Shown piece after piece: positions 60,101-64,000 of a DNA stretch of 64,000 nt. A program made the translations under genes and the position numbers. Within the stretch, counting starts at the first letter, position 1, and every line of letters begins with the position of its first letter. Below the pieces are notes generated by a model that worked only from the letters and a program-made list of their open reading frames with translations, searched no databases and was not told the DNA's origin. Source of the stretch: Halobacillus sp. Marseille-P3879 (GTDB lineage Bacteria; Bacillota; Bacilli; Bacillales; Halobacillaceae); contig NZ_OESS01000001.1 in the NCBI RefSeq assembly GCF_900240285.1, forward strand, positions 186,001-250,000, given 5' to 3'.

Positions 60101-63100
60101 ATCGTCCGAACGATGTGGCTCGCAGTTTATTTAAGGGCCGTTCGAAGATGATTGCGCTGTTTGTCCCTGATATTATGAACCCTTTCTTTCCGGAATTGGC
60201 ACGGGCAGTAGAAGATATGACGAAACAACAAGGGTTTACTTTTGTATTGTGTAATACGGATGATGACTTAAGTAAAGAAATGGCTTACTTAGATGCCTTA
60301 ACACAAAAATCTGTAGATGGAATCATTATTGTTTCAAGTACAATGACAGCCGATTATATCGAAAGCTTCGATATACCTGTAGTGGCTCTGGACCGAATTA
60401 TTCATTCAGATATTTCTTCTGTCACGGTAAACAACCGGGAAGGAGCGAAAGAGGCTGTTCAATATTTAAAAGATTCCGGATGCCAAAGAATTGCTCATGT
60501 AGCTGGACCGGAACATGTAAGCAATGCGAAGCAGCGTTTACGAGGGTATTTAGATGTGGTCCAGAAAGAAAAGTGGTTCACTTCAGCGTACGTGGAGCAG
60601 GGAGCGTATCACTTTGAAGGGGCAAAAAAAGCAACAGAAAAACTTCTCACAGGGCAGCCGGAAATTGATGGTTTGTTTGTTGCTAATGATTTAATGGCTG
60701 TTGGAGCTATTAAAGCAGCGGAAGGCCTGGGCATTTCTGTGCCGGAACAGCTTTCCATTATTTCGTTTGACGGAATAAAGCTTGGAGAAACTACTTCACC
60801 CGCACTAACAACGATGGCCCAGCCCATTTATCAAATTGGGTCCCGTGCGGCAGAATTGTTAATCGAACAAGTTGAAAACAATGAAAGGAAAACGTTCGTA
60901 GAAGAATTTGCTGTTCAATTAATTGAACGAGATTCTACTTGTAGAAGGGAGGACGATGCTATTGAATGAGGCATCTTCTGTATGTGTAATAGGCAGTATT
61001 AATATGGACTTAACCGTATCTACCTCCGTTCTTCCAAAGCAAGGGGAAACGGTTCTGGGAGAAAGCTTTGCCACTTATCCGGGCGGTAAAGGAGCAAACC
61101 AGGCAGTAGCAGCGGCTAGATTAGGAAGTCATGTTCACATGATCGGAGCTGTTGGGACGGATGTATTCGGAGCCGATCTCAAGAATCATCTTCAGGCGGA
61201 AGGAGTCGATACGTCAGCCATTGAAAAAATAGAGGGCCAGGCTACTGGTACAGCTACAATTATTCTCACTAATAATGATAACCGGATTATTGTGGCTCCC
61301 GGGGCCAATCATTCTGTGACTCCCTCATATGTGAAAAGACATAGAAAAGTAATTGAGAAAAGCGATATCGTTCTGCTGCAAATGGAAATCCCCTTAGAAA
61401 CGATTTCTTATGTAGTGTCAGTCGCTAAAGCGGCTAACGTACCTGTTATTTTAAATCCAGCCCCTTATCAACCGCTGCCTTCATCCATATTACATCAAGT
61501 TGATTACATGACTCCGAATGAACTGGAGGCTGAACTTCTTAAAAAGGATCTGATCGATGAGGATGTGCTTAGAAAATGGATTACTACAAAAGGTAAGCTT
61601 GGATCTTCTCTTTATGTCCAGGGAGCTGAAGTGAATATCCCAGGATACAAAGTTACTGTCAAAGACACGACAGGAGCGGGAGATACATTTAATGGAGCAT
61701 TAGCAACGCAGCTTGCTCAAGGGATCAAACTGAAACGTGCGGTCAGCTTTGCCAATGCTGCCGCTGCCTTATCCGTTATGGAGAAAGGAGCTCAAGGGGG
61801 TATGCCCCATTTGCAGCAAGTGGAGGAGTTTCTAAAAGAAAGGTTAGACAAGCGATGAAGAAGCAAGGAATATTAAATAGAGAAATAGCCGGTGTTTTAG
61901 CTCGGTTAGGCCATACAGATACGATTGTAATTGCCGACTGTGGCCTGCCTGTCCCGGATGGCGTAAAGTGTATCGACGTCTCCTTATCCATAGGAGAACC
62001 GGGACTCGTTCAGGTGTTAACCAAAGTCATGGAAGATATGGAAATAGAAGCGGCAACCATTGCTCAGGAGATGGAGAGTAAGAACGCCCCTGTTTTTAAT
62101 AAATTACAAGATTGTCTGTCAGGCATCGAAGTCCAGCAGCTGCCTCATGAACAATTTAAAAAAGATGCCAAGCAGTCCAAAATGATTATTCGGACAGGGG
62201 AAGCAACGCCATATTCCAATGTCATGCTGCATGCGGGCGTTATCTTTTAAGAAATGGGGTGGGAGTAATGGCAGAACAAAATCTAGTGGAAATGAGAAAC
62301 ATCGACAAGTCATTCTCTGGAAATCACGTACTGCAGAAAGTAGATTTCTCTGTGAAGCCTGGAGAGGTCCATGCTTTGATGGGAGAGAATGGAGCAGGGA
62401 AATCGACGCTGATTAAAGTGTTAACAGGCATTCATCCTCGGGACGGCGGGACGATAACGATGACAGGGAATAAAGAAGTTGACTTTTCTCACCCGAAAGA
62501 AGCTGAAAAACACGGTATCGTAGTCATTCACCAGGAATTAAATATCATCCCTCACTTAACCGTAACCGAGAATATGTTTTTAGGAAAAGAGCTTTCAATC
62601 GGAAAAACAGGAATTCTGCGGAAAAGGGAGATGCAAAAACAAACGCTTGAAAGCTTGAAACGCCTGGGAGTGGAAAACATCCCGCCTAATGCAACAGCAG
62701 GTAGTTTATCCGTGGGAAAGCAACAAATGATTGACATTGCCAGAGCCATTTCTACGAATGCCGAAATGATTATTATGGATGAGCCCACCGCTGCTTTAAC
62801 GGACCGGGAAATTACCAGTTTGTTTAAAGTTATTGAGTCGCTCCGTAAACAAGGTGTAAGTATTGTTTATATTTCTCACCGGATGGAAGAGATTTTTCAA
62901 ATATGCGACCGTATTACGGTGCTGCGTGACGGACGATCAGTTGGAACTGAACAAATTAGGGATACTTCCTTTGAGTCGGTTGTAAAAATGATGGTGGGCA
63001 GAGAATTAGGTGAACGGTTCCCTGAGAGGTCGAATGTGATAGGAGATACATTGCTTGAGGTTAAAGATTTAGCAAGAGATGAATGGTTTGAAGGAATTAA

Positions 63101-64000
63101 CTTTCAAGTAAAAGAAGGAGAAATTCTCGGGGTGGCAGGTTTGATGGGCGCAGGCCGGACAGAGATTGTGGAAACGATCTTTGGTGCAGCCAGGAAGACG
63201 AAAGGCCAGGTCGTGTTGAAAGGCAGGCCAATAGACGTTACTCATCCCCGTGACGCCATTAGAGCTGGAATAGGATTCATAACTGAAGACCGTAAAGATG
63301 AAGGACTTGTACTTAATTTATCCATTAGGGAAAATGTAGCATTGCCAAATTTGAAAGCGGTTTCCAATAAGGGGTGGGTTTCGAATACCCGGGAAAAAGA
63401 TTTAGTTGATGATTTAATTAAGAAGCTTCACGTAAGAACAACAGGCCGGGAGCAAGAGGTCAAATCATTAAGCGGAGGAAACCAGCAAAAGGTCGTTATT
63501 GCCAAATGGCTCGGTATCCAACCTCGCTTACTTATATTAGATGAGCCCACCAGGGGAGTCGACGTAGGGGCTAAAAAGGAAATCTATCATATTATCAATC
63601 AATTAACGGAGCAGGGTGTCGCCATTATTATGGTTTCCTCTGAACTGCCAGAGATACTCGGTGTCAGCGATAGGATTATGGTAATCCATGAAGGAAGGAT
63701 GGCAAAAATCTTCGACCGGGGTGAAGCAGATCAAGAGAAGATCATGCATGCGGCTACAGGAGGTGAGTAAGGGATGAAGAAAAAAATAGTAAACAACCTT
63801 TCCCAATTAGGTCCTTTAATAGGTCTGATTATCATTGTAATTATCCTCGGTTTTACGAGTGACAGCTTCTTTACCCTAAACAACATCTTAAACTTATTAA
63901 GGCAGATCTCGATTAATGCACTGATTGCATTTGGAATGACGTTTGTGATTTTAACAGGAGGAATTGACTTATCCGTCGGCTCTATTCTTGCCTTCGGAAG

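Overview
This window looks like chromosome from a moderately halophilic or marine low-to-mid-GC Bacillaceae (Halobacillus-like; inference from gene content and style, no rRNA is present). Supporting signs are strong AGGAGG-type ribosome binding sites, many TTG and GTG starts, Bacillus-type promoters, a BceRSAB-type detoxification module, a Spo0E-family phosphatase, lutABC, an rbs operon and a Bacillaceae-type interspersed repeat. Four perfect 16-bp parS palindromes (2269, 3705, 36854, 57567) suggest that the segment lies in the origin-proximal part of the chromosome.

Layout. 0-12.7 kb: a histidine phosphatase, an SGNH hydrolase, a Nudix hydrolase, a BceRSAB-like antimicrobial-peptide module with a visible operator, an acyl-CoA thioesterase, an OFA-family MFS carrier, an ABC exporter and a PadR/membrane-protein pair. 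12.8-16.2 kb: single metabolic and repair genes (DUF2332, GrpB, Tag, alpha/beta hydrolase) and one copy of an interspersed repeat. 16.2-20.5 kb: a beta-glucoside PTS operon (bglP-bglH) with a divergent GntR regulator whose likely operator fills the promoter spacer. 20.6-23.6 kb: small membrane proteins, lipoproteins and a GDPD. 23.7-26.9 kb: an ornithine-cyclodeaminase-like/SSS symporter operon. 27.0-28.6 kb: an AT-rich islet of two nuclease-like genes, a candidate defence unit. 28.9-30.2 kb: a sigma factor paired with a ClpP. 30.8-33.4 kb: a LacI regulator and an orphan sugar-binding lipoprotein. 33.5-40.9 kb: transporters, a LysE/ArsR pair with a probable leaderless ArsR mRNA, an LCP-family wall enzyme and an LppM-like lipoprotein. 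40.97-43.26 kb: a MutS2-like ATPase without Smr domain, behind a leader with a 7-codon ORF, mutually exclusive pairings and two tandem intrinsic terminators. 43.5-49.2 kb: a possible small RNA followed by lactate uptake and oxidation (lctP-lutR-lutABC). 49.2-51.8 kb: an HxlR regulator, a frameshifted MFS gene and an aldo/keto reductase. 51.9-59.7 kb: cupin, LysM, lrgAB, paired crcB, ATP-grasp, a Spo0E-like protein and small proteins. 59.8-64 kb: rbsRKDAC, with rbsC cut by the window end.

The strongest candidates for something new are (i) the MutS2-like gene under what reads as ribosome-sensing attenuation, suggesting an inducible translation-stress or antibiotic-response function; (ii) the two-gene nuclease islet; and (iii) a 21-bp tandem repeat found at two loci 32 kb apart that can encode a seven-residue repeat. 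All functional names come from recognising motifs and family layouts by eye; no database search was run.
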